6,109 bases of DNA, taken from positions 1 to 6,109 of the forward strand of contig CAMTOW010000139.1 of NCBI GenBank assembly GCA_947074245.1, given 5' to 3'. The position numbers were made by a program, and so were the translations under genes. Of this stretch, positions 1-6,052 are shown piece by piece; position 1 is the stretch's first letter; the number at the start of each line of letters is the position of its first letter. This DNA comes from an uncultured Bacteroidales bacterium (GTDB lineage: Bacteria; Bacteroidota; Bacteroidia; Bacteroidales; JAUNSR01). The notes under the pieces are model-generated. The model searched no databases. It saw only the letters and a program-made list of their open reading frames with translations, and was not told the DNA's origin.

Positions 1-2241
1 ACGGATGCCGTGACCCGCAAACCGGTTTCGTTTGCTACGGTAACCTATGATACGGAAGGCCTGCGTGGCGTGCTGACCGATACGTTGGGGCGGTTTATAC
101 TTGAAGAGATTCCCGTAGGTCGCGCCTCGGTAGTTGTTTCCTGCATGGGCTACGATCCGGTGCGTCGAAGCGAGATACAGGTTTCCTCTGCTAAAGAGGT
201 TTTTCTGGAGATTGTATTGAAAGAGTCGGTATTCGCATTGGGCGACGTGACGGTGCGCCCGGAAATCAATAAAGGGGAAGCATTAAACAAGATGGCGATC
301 ACGGGAAGCCGGATGTTCAGCGTGGAAGAAGCAAGCCGTTATGCGGGCGGATTCGACGATCCCGCGCGCCTGGTGAGTGCTTTTGCCGGAGTGGCCGCCA
401 ATCAGATGACCAACGGAATCTCCATTCACGGTAATGCTCCACACCTGCTGCAGTGGCGCTTGAATGACATTGAAATACCCAATCCCAATCATTTCGCCGA
501 TATCACCATCCTGGGTGGCGGGGTGTTTTCTTCCTTGAGTTCGCAGGTATTGGGAAATTCCGATTTTCTCAACGGAGCTTTCCCGGCAGAATATACGAAT
601 GCCGTTTCGGGTGTTTTCGATATGAAACTTCGAACCGGAAACGATCGCAACTACGAACAGACGATTCAGGTGGGATCGCTCGGATTCGAACTCGCTTCGG
701 AAGGGCCGATCAATCGGGCAAAAGGTTCGTCGTATCTGGTCAATTACCGCTATTCGGCGACCGGACTCGCCAATCGGATCGGACTGATGGATATGGGCGG
801 AAAAGTGATCGATTATCAAGACTTGAACTTTAACGTCAATCTGCCTTCGGAACGCGCCGGTACGTTTTCGATATGGGGAACAGCACTGCTGGATCATTTC
901 AAGAATAAATATGATGACCGAGATAAATGGGAGGTTTTGAACGACCGCTCCGAGATGTCTACCGATCAGACCATGTATGCCGTGGGGATGTCGCATAAGA
1001 TCGGAGTGAAGAAAGGCTGGGTAAAGACCACTCTTGGCAACACGTACTTTCAGGAAGACGCATCAATCGATTTCTATAATTCGGACTTCGTGCTGAAACC
1101 CAATCAGCATTTCAGCCGGACGTTTACCAATCTGATCTTCGACACGTCGTATACGCGTCGATATAGTTCGACGTTTCATAATAAAACGGGGGTGCGCTAT
1201 ACCGAGATGTTTTATGATATGTATATGGATCGGGCGCCTTACGTCGACGCTCCGATGGAGAAACTGTTTCAGGCGAAAGGTAGCACGGGGCTTTTCTCCG
1301 CTTATACCGCCGGTTCGTGGGATTTCGCACCCGGATTTCTGTTGAATGCCGGGCTGAGTTATCAGCGCTTGCTATTGAATAAGAAGCAGACCTTTGAGCC
1401 CCGTATTGCCGTACAATGGAAACCGACGGGGCGCAACACGTTTTCGATCGGTTACGGGCTCCACTCCAGAATGGAGAAGATCGACGTTTTCTTCGTTCGT
1501 GTCGCCGGCAAAGAGGTAAACCGAAATCTGGATTTTACGAAGGCTTCACATCTGACATTCTCCTATTCGTTGCGGATTACCGATGAAATGAACCTGCGCA
1601 TCGAGCCGTATTATCAATATTTGTATGACGTTCCGGTAGCGATCGAAGGAAGTTATTCGGTTTTGAACCGACAGGATTATTATACGAAAGAAGCTTTGAT
1701 CAATAAAGGGAAAGGGAAAAACTACGGCATCGACATAACATTTGAAAAATACCTGAGTCGGGGCTATTATTATATGATAACCGGAACGCTGTTTGACTCC
1801 CGATACAGCGATGCGGCAGGCAACTGGTATGATACGAGATACAACCGGCATTATGTGCTGAATGGCGTAGCCGGAAAAGAATGGATGATGGGGCGCCGCA
1901 AACAGAACGTGCTGGGGGTGAATCTGAAGTGTACCTGGCAGGGTGGAGACCGCTATTCGCCGATCGACCTGGAGGGAACATTGGCTCATCCCGACCATGA
2001 GGTGCAGTTTTTCGAAGAAGATGCTTTTTCGATGCAATTCAAATCAATCTTTATGGCAAGCTATACGGTGAGTTTTAAGATGAACAAGAAACGGGTATCG
2101 CACGAATTTGCCATCAAACATATCAATGCGACCAACACCAAAGGATATGCCGCTCACGAATTCAATGAAAAAACGCAGACGGTGGAAGTGAACAGTTTCG
2201 CCTTCTCGATTCCGAATATCTGTTATCGGTTGGATTTTTAA
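1..2241 (+). CDS. TonB-dependent outer-membrane receptor, 5' partial
   Basis: The frame is open from base 1, beginning Thr-Asp-Ala-Val-Thr-Arg-Lys-Pro-Val, and ends at TAA 2239-2241, giving 746 residues. The GTG at 10 is not a credible start, because it lies inside the first strand of a carboxypeptidase-regulatory-like beta-sandwich (about residues 1-80, with the typical 'PVSFATV', 'TDTLGRF' and 'SCMGYDPV' signatures). The true start and signal peptide are therefore upstream. A plug domain follows at about 100-215 ('SVEEASRYAGGFDDPARL', 'ISIHGN', 'LNDIEIPNPNHF', 'FPAEYTNAVSGVFDMKLR'). Alternating aromatic strands of a beta-barrel then run to a C-terminal Phe ('NICYRLDF'), the usual outer-membrane-protein ending. 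By family knowledge it would import a ligand across the outer membrane using TonB energy. The substrate cannot be read from the sequence. It is shorter than typical SusC proteins and no SusD gene follows, so a classical polysaccharide-utilisation pair is not supported. Confidence 0.93.
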   Translation, partial: TDAVTRKPVSFATVTYDTEGLRGVLTDTLGRFILEEIPVGRASVVVSCMGYDPVRRSEIQVSSAKEVFLEIVLKESVFALGDVTVRPEINKGEALNKMAITGSRMFSVEEASRYAGGFDDPARLVSAFAGVAANQMTNGISIHGNAPHLLQWRLNDIEIPNPNHFADITILGGGVFSSLSSQVLGNSDFLNGAFPAEYTNAVSGVFDMKLRTGNDRNYEQTIQVGSLGFELASEGPINRAKGSSYLVNYRYSATGLANRIGLMDMGGKVIDYQDLNFNVNLPSERAGTFSIWGTALLDHFKNKYDDRDKWEVLNDRSEMSTDQTMYAVGMSHKIGVKKGWVKTTLGNTYFQEDASIDFYNSDFVLKPNQHFSRTFTNLIFDTSYTRRYSSTFHNKTGVRYTEMFYDMYMDRAPYVDAPMEKLFQAKGSTGLFSAYTAGSWDFAPGFLLNAGLSYQRLLLNKKQTFEPRIAVQWKPTGRNTFSIGYGLHSRMEKIDVFFVRVAGKEVNRNLDFTKASHLTFSYSLRITDEMNLRIEPYYQYLYDVPVAIEGSYSVLNRQDYYTKEALINKGKGKNYGIDITFEKYLSRGYYYMITGTLFDSRYSDAAGNWYDTRYNRHYVLNGVAGKEWMMGRRKQNVLGVNLKCTWQGGDRYSPIDLEGTLAHPDHEVQFFEEDAFSMQFKSIFMASYTVSFKMNKKRVSHEFAIKHINATNTKGYAAHEFNEKTQTVEVNSFAFSIPNICYRLDF

Positions 2242-2343
2242 ACCACTTTGGAATCGCCAGAACTTATTTAGCGAAAAGGATGGCTAGAACGATGGCGCTG
2301 TTTTTATCTTTTCGATTCCGACCGATCTTTTTGGATGATTGAA

Positions 2344-2374
2344 TTGTTTTAAGAATACTATAAACGTATGTTTT
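2344..2374 (+). promoter_or_regulatory. Candidate Bacteroides-type promoter for the DUF4251 gene
   Basis: A TTG at 2344-2346 (a -33-like element) is followed after 20 bases by TATGTTTT at 2367-2374, which matches the Bacteroidota -7 consensus TAnnTTTG in all but the last base. Known spacing for this promoter class is about 19-23 bases. It would start transcription near 2381, leaving a leader of roughly 95 bases before the ATG at 2475. It sits in the 233-base gap after the receptor gene, where no other gene and no clear terminator was found. Short A/T-rich matches arise easily by chance, so this is a suggestion only. Confidence 0.35.
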
Positions 2375-2474
2375 AGTTTGTTACGGTTATTTTTATGCGT
2401 CGGTTTGACTTATAATCAGACGAAGCAATCAAACTTTTCATATCTTGTCAAATAATCATTTATCAGAATTGAAT

Positions 2475-3053
2475 ATGAAAAAACTATTATTCGTAATCAT
2501 TTCATGTTTCTTGATCGGGACCTTGTCCGCACAGGAAACGTTGACAAAAGATCAGATTAAAAAGCAAAAGCAAGAAGAGAAAGAAGCGAAGAAGAAAGCG
2601 CAGGAAGAGGAGGATATGCGTACGTTTCAAATGATCAAACAAGCCTTGGTGGATCAATCGTTCGTTTTGGAAGCACAGCGGTTGAGTTTCAAGCGGGGGA
2701 AAGTGGTTTATGTGAATCAGAATACCAATTTCATCTCTCTGAATGACGGGAAGGCTGTCGTACAATTGGCTTTCAACACCGGATTACCGGGCGCGAACGG
2801 GATGGGTGGATTGACCGTTGAGGGAGTCGCATCAAACATTACGATGAAAGAAAATAAGAAAGGTGATATTTCGTTCTCAATGAACGTGACCGGAAACCGG
2901 GTATCGGCTCAGGTTACCATTCTGATTCCATACGGAGGCACGATGGTAGACGGTCAGGTGAATTCGAACTTCAATTCAAACCGAATCAATTACAGCGGAA
3001 CGATTCTTCCTTATGAGGATTCACAGATTTTCAAAGGTACGGTGCGACCGTAA
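2475..3053 (+). CDS. Secreted DUF4251 family protein
   Basis: This encodes 192 residues from ATG 2475 to TAA 3051-3053. The frame is open 10 codons further up to a TTG at 2445, but the ATG is preferred because it begins a clean signal peptide: MKKLL, a hydrophobic core, then a probable signal peptidase I cut after 'GTLSA' (about residue 19) before Gln-Glu. There is no Shine-Dalgarno sequence, as is common in Bacteroidota. Residues about 20-48 are a highly charged Lys/Glu/Gln stretch ('KKQKQEEKEAKKKAQEEED'), probably helical. The rest (about 50-192) is beta-rich and resembles DUF4251: 'FVLEAQRL', 'NTNFISLNDGKAVVQLAF', the Gly-rich 'GANGMGGLTVEGVAS', 'VTILIPYGGTMVDGQV' and 'INYSGTILPYED'. No catalytic motif is visible. 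The likely location is the periplasm, and the function is unknown for the family. It follows the receptor on the same strand but at a distance, with its own possible promoter. Confidence 0.88.
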   Translation: MKKLLFVIISCFLIGTLSAQETLTKDQIKKQKQEEKEAKKKAQEEEDMRTFQMIKQALVDQSFVLEAQRLSFKRGKVVYVNQNTNFISLNDGKAVVQLAFNTGLPGANGMGGLTVEGVASNITMKENKKGDISFSMNVTGNRVSAQVTILIPYGGTMVDGQVNSNFNSNRINYSGTILPYEDSQIFKGTVRP

Positions 3054-3080
3054 ACGAATCTTTTCAAATCAAGAAATACA

Positions 3081-3120
3081 AAAGAGTTCAGATTTAAATT
3101 TTTAAATCTGAACTCTTTTT
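3081..3120. terminator. Bidirectional intrinsic terminator between convergent genes
   Basis: A perfect 18-base inverted repeat (3081-3098 with 3101-3118) is separated by only two bases. In RNA the inner A/T pairs would open into a larger loop. The right arm runs into a T-tract (3115-3122), and the left arm is flanked by A-rich sequence that reads as T-rich on the - strand. It lies 27 bases past the DUF4251 stop and about 90 bases past the stop of the fimbrillin frame coming from the other side, so it can end both transcripts. Confidence 0.85.
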
Positions 3121-3206
3121 TTCTGCAACCCCGAATCGGACTAATCTCGTGACTTGGATCGGAGTCGCAGAATGAATGTTATTTAGATCCACAGTGCGGA
3201 TAGATT

Positions 3207-4991
3207 CTATTCATTGCCGGAAGCGATGACGCTGCTAATGATATTGATCGCGCTCGCAGATGGGTTTTCTTGATAATATATCGGGAGATGTGTTGCTGTT
3301 GAAGGGAAAATCAAATTCAATACTAACTCTTGTTCCGCTATCGTATCGGTCCAATAATAATTGGTATTTGACCAGTAAAACCCGATATTCTGTTGACTAT
3401 TCATATACCCTATGTTTCCTCCTTGGTTACGCATTCCATTTGAAGCCATAAAAATGGTATAATCGGTATTGTTATTGGGTGAAAACCAATATCCCGGAAT
3501 CGGCGTATTCTCATATTTGTATCCCATGCTTATGAAGTTCATAATCAATGAGAGACTAGGGACTTGATAGCCGATAGGCGAAGGATCGTATATCGTTTTA
3601 ACATCCGATCCACCAGCCGAACTGAAATTCCCCCATAGTTGAGGATTAAACGGAGTAAACCAACTGCCGGGTTTGCCTATCGTCGGATAAAATATATTAG
3701 GATTCAATATTCCTTCATTTAGATTCTGGGAAGCCGTAGATGGGAATATAGAAAATAAGTTGTTTCCATAATTGGGTTTGGATGTTTCTGCCAGACCATC
3801 GCTTGCTAACATCGGATCTTTACGACCCCATTGATAAAACGGAGCGTTTTCACCGAAAATTAGGGTTTGATCTTTTTGCGTAATGGTAACTTCTTGTGTG
3901 AGATTACTGGTTTCCTGCGTAAATCGGATGGTTATGCTACGCGTCTCATATTTATAAGTCGCGGCAGAACAACGTCCGATTGCGAAAGGCATGATATCGG
4001 GATATCCGTTACCGATAGTTTGATTTTCAGTATTCAAAATCCAATCTGTGACCCAAATCTGCCAACTCCACATGATTTTGCCATCTTTTTCGATTCCGAT
4101 CACAGCATTTCCCTGTCTGATCGCTTGAGGCGATATATAAAATTCTATATACTGATTATCATCCGATATTTTTACATTAGAGATTAAGCCGGGAACATCG
4201 CTCCATAATAATTGAGCCGTAGCTCCTTTCGTATCAATATTTAATGCAGATATACTGCTGATCGTTTGACCTAAATAATTTACGAAATTTGCCGGACCAC
4301 TATCTATACAATCGGTATTGTTGGGTGTCGTCGGGCTAGATCCGTTATCAATCGCATTTCCCATTACGGTGCATAGGAATTTGAACCATCCGGATGAATT
4401 TGCAATGTATGTGTTAGATGTATAGTATGAGCTTCCTATCATCGATAGGTTGGTTTTTGTTTCGTATGTAGAAGGTTCGGTATCTCTCAGTTTTAAATCA
4501 TCTTCATTGGTTGTCGTGAATTCAGACGGCGTAACATATAAGCTTTTTGTTATTGTGCCTCCGTTCGTATCAGAAAGGTTATTGAAAATTCCTGTCCAAT
4601 ATTCATTGTCGGGAGTCGCGCTTACGATCTCTGCCGTCCACCCCAAATCTTGTATTTGATTATTCTGATTGATGTACTCACTAATGAAATTCAGCTTAAT
4701 GGAGTCTCCTGCATAGGTACACGTGCTATTGGCCGGAGTAACCTTAAAGGTATAATCTCCTTCTTTCAACGAATAAACATATTTATGACCGGCTATCCAT
4801 TCTTTTGTATTGGTATCGCTGAATTTTATTGTTTTGGCGTCGATTCCTTCGAATTTCAGGGTTATTTCGGAGTCAGGACCCACTATTTGAGGTATAATCA
4901 TTAGATAGCCATTGTATTCCATGATATTCTCCGCAGGATTGGACGCGATGGGGCCATTGACCAATCCTACATTGTATAGCTGATCCGACAT
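3207..4991 (-). CDS. C-terminal part of the fimbrillin-family protein (FISUMP-like end)
   Basis: This is an open frame of 594 residues from ATG 4991-4989 to TAG 3209-3207. It continues the frame of the upstream fragment after the amber codon and five sense codons. The Met is probably an internal residue, since no signal peptide or ribosome-binding site supports a real start. In order (numbering from the full-length ATG), it has the end of the fimbrillin domain ('LMIIPQIVGPDSEITLKF', 'EWIAGHKYVYSL', to about 306) and a middle region with 'NTYIANSSGWFKFLCTVMGN' and 'QGNAVIG'. Next come 'IMWSWQIWVTDW' near 522-533, a BACON-like 'LTQEVTITQKDQ' near 580-590, 'YQWGRKDPM' near 602, and 'YDPSPIGYQVPS' near 685-697. 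The last two motifs are typical of FISUMP (Fibrobacter succinogenes major paralogous) domains found at the ends of Bacteroidales fimbrillin-like lipoproteins. Such ends are thought to be surface-exposed and possibly adhesive. If translated alone it would stay in the cytoplasm. Confidence 0.72.
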   Translation of the reverse strand: MSDQLYNVGLVNGPIASNPAENIMEYNGYLMIIPQIVGPDSEITLKFEGIDAKTIKFSDTNTKEWIAGHKYVYSLKEGDYTFKVTPANSTCTYAGDSIKLNFISEYINQNNQIQDLGWTAEIVSATPDNEYWTGIFNNLSDTNGGTITKSLYVTPSEFTTTNEDDLKLRDTEPSTYETKTNLSMIGSSYYTSNTYIANSSGWFKFLCTVMGNAIDNGSSPTTPNNTDCIDSGPANFVNYLGQTISSISALNIDTKGATAQLLWSDVPGLISNVKISDDNQYIEFYISPQAIRQGNAVIGIEKDGKIMWSWQIWVTDWILNTENQTIGNGYPDIMPFAIGRCSAATYKYETRSITIRFTQETSNLTQEVTITQKDQTLIFGENAPFYQWGRKDPMLASDGLAETSKPNYGNNLFSIFPSTASQNLNEGILNPNIFYPTIGKPGSWFTPFNPQLWGNFSSAGGSDVKTIYDPSPIGYQVPSLSLIMNFISMGYKYENTPIPGYWFSPNNNTDYTIFMASNGMRNQGGNIGYMNSQQNIGFYWSNTNYYWTDTIAEQELVLNLIFPSTATHLPIYYQENPSASAINIISSVIASGNE

Positions 4992-4992
4992 G

Positions 4993-5015
4993 CCCGATAG
5001 AGATGTCTATACGGG
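4993..5015. repeat. Small inverted repeat containing the amber codon
   Basis: On the + strand, CCCG-ATAGA at 4993-5001 pairs with TCTAT at 5006-5010 and CGGG at 5012-5015, with a GATG loop and one unpaired A at 5011. That makes nine Watson-Crick pairs with a single bulge. The TAG (5009-5007 on the - strand) lies wholly inside one arm. With the presumed ancestral TGG, one pair would be broken in DNA (a G-U wobble in RNA). The structure is modest in size and may have no function. Confidence 0.6.
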
Positions 5016-5645
5016 TTTATTGTGCTGCATATTCAGAGACAATTCTCCCGTTGTATAAATACCTTTAATACCAATGTATTCTATCGGCACATTGGGTCCG
5101 CTTGCAACGAAGCTGATACAGGCAAGTGCATGTGAGAAATTTAACTCCACATCTGTTTTAAACAGATTCATTTTGGGAGTCGCAATCATTAAATCGGGTT
5201 GATCTTCGACCGTCTGGGGTAAGGTATATGAAAGAGACGGAGGACCTACCTGCTCGGCTGTGATCTCAATTCCGTTATTCTGATCTGCATAAGGAGAATA
5301 AGCGAAAAATGAAATATATCCTGTTTGAGGCCAATAGTATAGATGATCGAACATCCATTTATTACCGGCATTTTTTGAAACTTTTGTATTTGCGAAAAAA
5401 GAGGACTTCGGTTGCGGCGCATTTTCAAATAACACATCGGTTTGATATCCCATGATTCCTATTGAATTGAAAGCCGTGTCTGTTGCCGATTCTATCGGAA
5501 TGCCCCGTACGAATTCTTGTTGTAAGATATTCACGTCGCATTTGATGTTAATCGCATTTGATACTTTCTCTCCAATATTTTCATCATTACATGATAAGCA
5601 GCTAATAAATAACAAAACAAGATAAATACCCGGATTTAATTTCAT
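5007..5645 (-). CDS. N-terminal fragment of fimbrillin-family lipoprotein (to the amber codon)
   Basis: This part has 212 residues ending at TAG 5009-5007. ATG 5645 is preferred over the TTG two codons upstream because MKLNPG directly precedes the hydrophobic core of a lipoprotein signal ('IYLVLLFISCLSC'). Cys19 in 'LSC-NDEN' is the likely lipidated residue, with Cys16 as an alternative. The acidic residues after it are typical of Bacteroidota lipoproteins. Arg47-Gly-Ile-Pro50 ('FVRGIP') matches the RG-x-P motif of Mfa/FimA-like pilins, where protease trimming of an N-terminal strand is known in the family. Mfa_like_1 hallmarks follow: 'YYWP' at 103-106, 'GYISFFAYSP', 'PSLSYTLP', 'DLMIATPKMNL' and 'VELNFSHALACISF' near 164-178. 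If translation really stops here, the product is an incomplete domain that could be exported and lipidated but would probably misfold. No Shine-Dalgarno sequence is present. Confidence 0.8.
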   Translation of the reverse strand: MKLNPGIYLVLLFISCLSCNDENIGEKVSNAINIKCDVNILQQEFVRGIPIESATDTAFNSIGIMGYQTDVLFENAPQPKSSFFANTKVSKNAGNKWMFDHLYYWPQTGYISFFAYSPYADQNNGIEITAEQVGPPSLSYTLPQTVEDQPDLMIATPKMNLFKTDVELNFSHALACISFVASGPNVPIEYIGIKGIYTTGELSLNMQHNKPV

Positions 5646-6018
5646 AAACAATAGGATTTGATGTTAGTAACCTACTCACTACTCGTAATAACGTAGTTTG
5701 TTACATTGGGTTCGTGTTGGTTGTAAAAATATACATTTTTATGTTTTGGGTGTTTTTTGCTCAATCATTGTTCAATATTTGGTTTATAGGTTGTTGTGTT
5801 TTATTTTGGAAGGATTGGTTTGGGGTGTTTGTTGTTGTAATTAAACAATAAGGTGTGGTCTGATACGGATGTGAAAGGATGGTGTTTCGATAACTAAGAA
5901 GGGTTTTGGGGCGATAGAAACAGCGGGTGGTCGCTATCTTATTGAAATGCTGGAGAGTTGGTAAAATCTAAATCTGTTTTTCGAGTGTGTTCAAAACTGC
6001 TCATGTTGTTAAAACAAG
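5646..6018. other. Gene-free region upstream of the fimbrillin, G/T-biased
   Basis: No convincing gene lies in this stretch. The half nearest the fimbrillin (about 5690-5860) is dominated by G and T on the + strand, so the fimbrillin leader RNA would be A/C-rich and largely unstructured. It must contain the fimbrillin promoter, but no good TTG/TAnnTTTG pair was found on the - strand. TATATTTT at 5736-5729 resembles a -7 element but lacks a partner at the right distance. A near-perfect tandem 7-mer, CTACTCA-CTACTCG, is at 5672-5685. A/T hairpin arms sit at 5724-5730 and 5735-5741. On the + strand, 5875-5964 is an open but startless frame of 29 codons. Confidence 0.55.
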
Positions 6019-6052
6019 AAAAGCCTCAGAATCATTCGATTCTGAGGCTTTT
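6011..6052 (-). terminator. Intrinsic terminator of tRNA-Leu
   Basis: A perfect stem, GCCTCAGAATC (6023-6033) with its complement (6038-6048), extends by four A-T pairs on each side (6019-6022 with 6049-6052) around the 4-base loop ATTC. On the - strand it begins immediately after the encoded CCA end of the tRNA and is followed by a T-rich tail (TTTTCTTGTTTT). The GC-rich core, small loop and T-rich tail are those of a factor-independent terminator, and the position fits termination of the tRNA transcript. Confidence 0.88.

Larger units (their letters stand above)
3207..5645 (-). pseudogene. Fimbrillin-family lipoprotein interrupted by an in-frame amber codon
   Basis: From ATG 5645-5643 to TAG 3209-3207 the frame is 812 codons plus a stop, with exactly one internal stop: TAG at 5009-5007 (codon 213). 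The two parts are in the same frame, so there is no frameshift. Together they read as one fimbrillin-family surface protein: lipoprotein signal, Mfa_like_1 beta-sandwich, a middle beta-rich region, a BACON-like strand set ('VTITQKDQ'), and a FISUMP-like C-terminal domain. The break falls between 'GIYTTGELSLNMQHNKPV' and 'TSLSGMSDQLYNVG', in the middle of the fimbrillin domain. Related proteins usually have a Trp at about this point, so TGG to TAG is the likely change (inferred from memory of the family, not from an alignment). No other damage is seen, so the lesion would be recent, a sequencing error, or tolerated through readthrough. The gene stands alone, with no usher-like or other fimbrial assembly gene in the window. 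Confidence 0.8.

Noticed and set aside
283..996. A 237-codon open frame on the - strand inside the receptor gene
   Set aside because: It lies opposite a clearly coding receptor, and its translation (Arg/His/Ile-rich, no domain) is typical of an antisense shadow.
2254..2310. Possible terminator after the receptor gene (CGCCA/TGGCG arms followed by a T-run)
   Set aside because: The arms are only five bases, with a long interrupted loop. This is not enough to call a terminator.
5736..5766. Sigma70-like TTGAGC, 17 bases, TAAAAA on the - strand upstream of the fimbrillin
   Set aside because: Each half matches the E. coli consensus at only four of six bases, and Bacteroidota primary promoters use a different consensus.
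3103..5976. The 8-mer TAAATCTG on both sides of the fimbrillin (3103-3110 and 5969-5976), considered as flanking direct repeats
   Set aside because: An 8-base match in a window of this size is expected by chance, and no tRNA-derived att repeat or integrase accompanies it.
5939..6004. A 21-codon frame with ATG on the - strand just after the tRNA-Leu terminator
   Set aside because: It is very short, has no ribosome-binding site or recognisable sequence, and lies after a strong terminator. Such frames are expected by chance.
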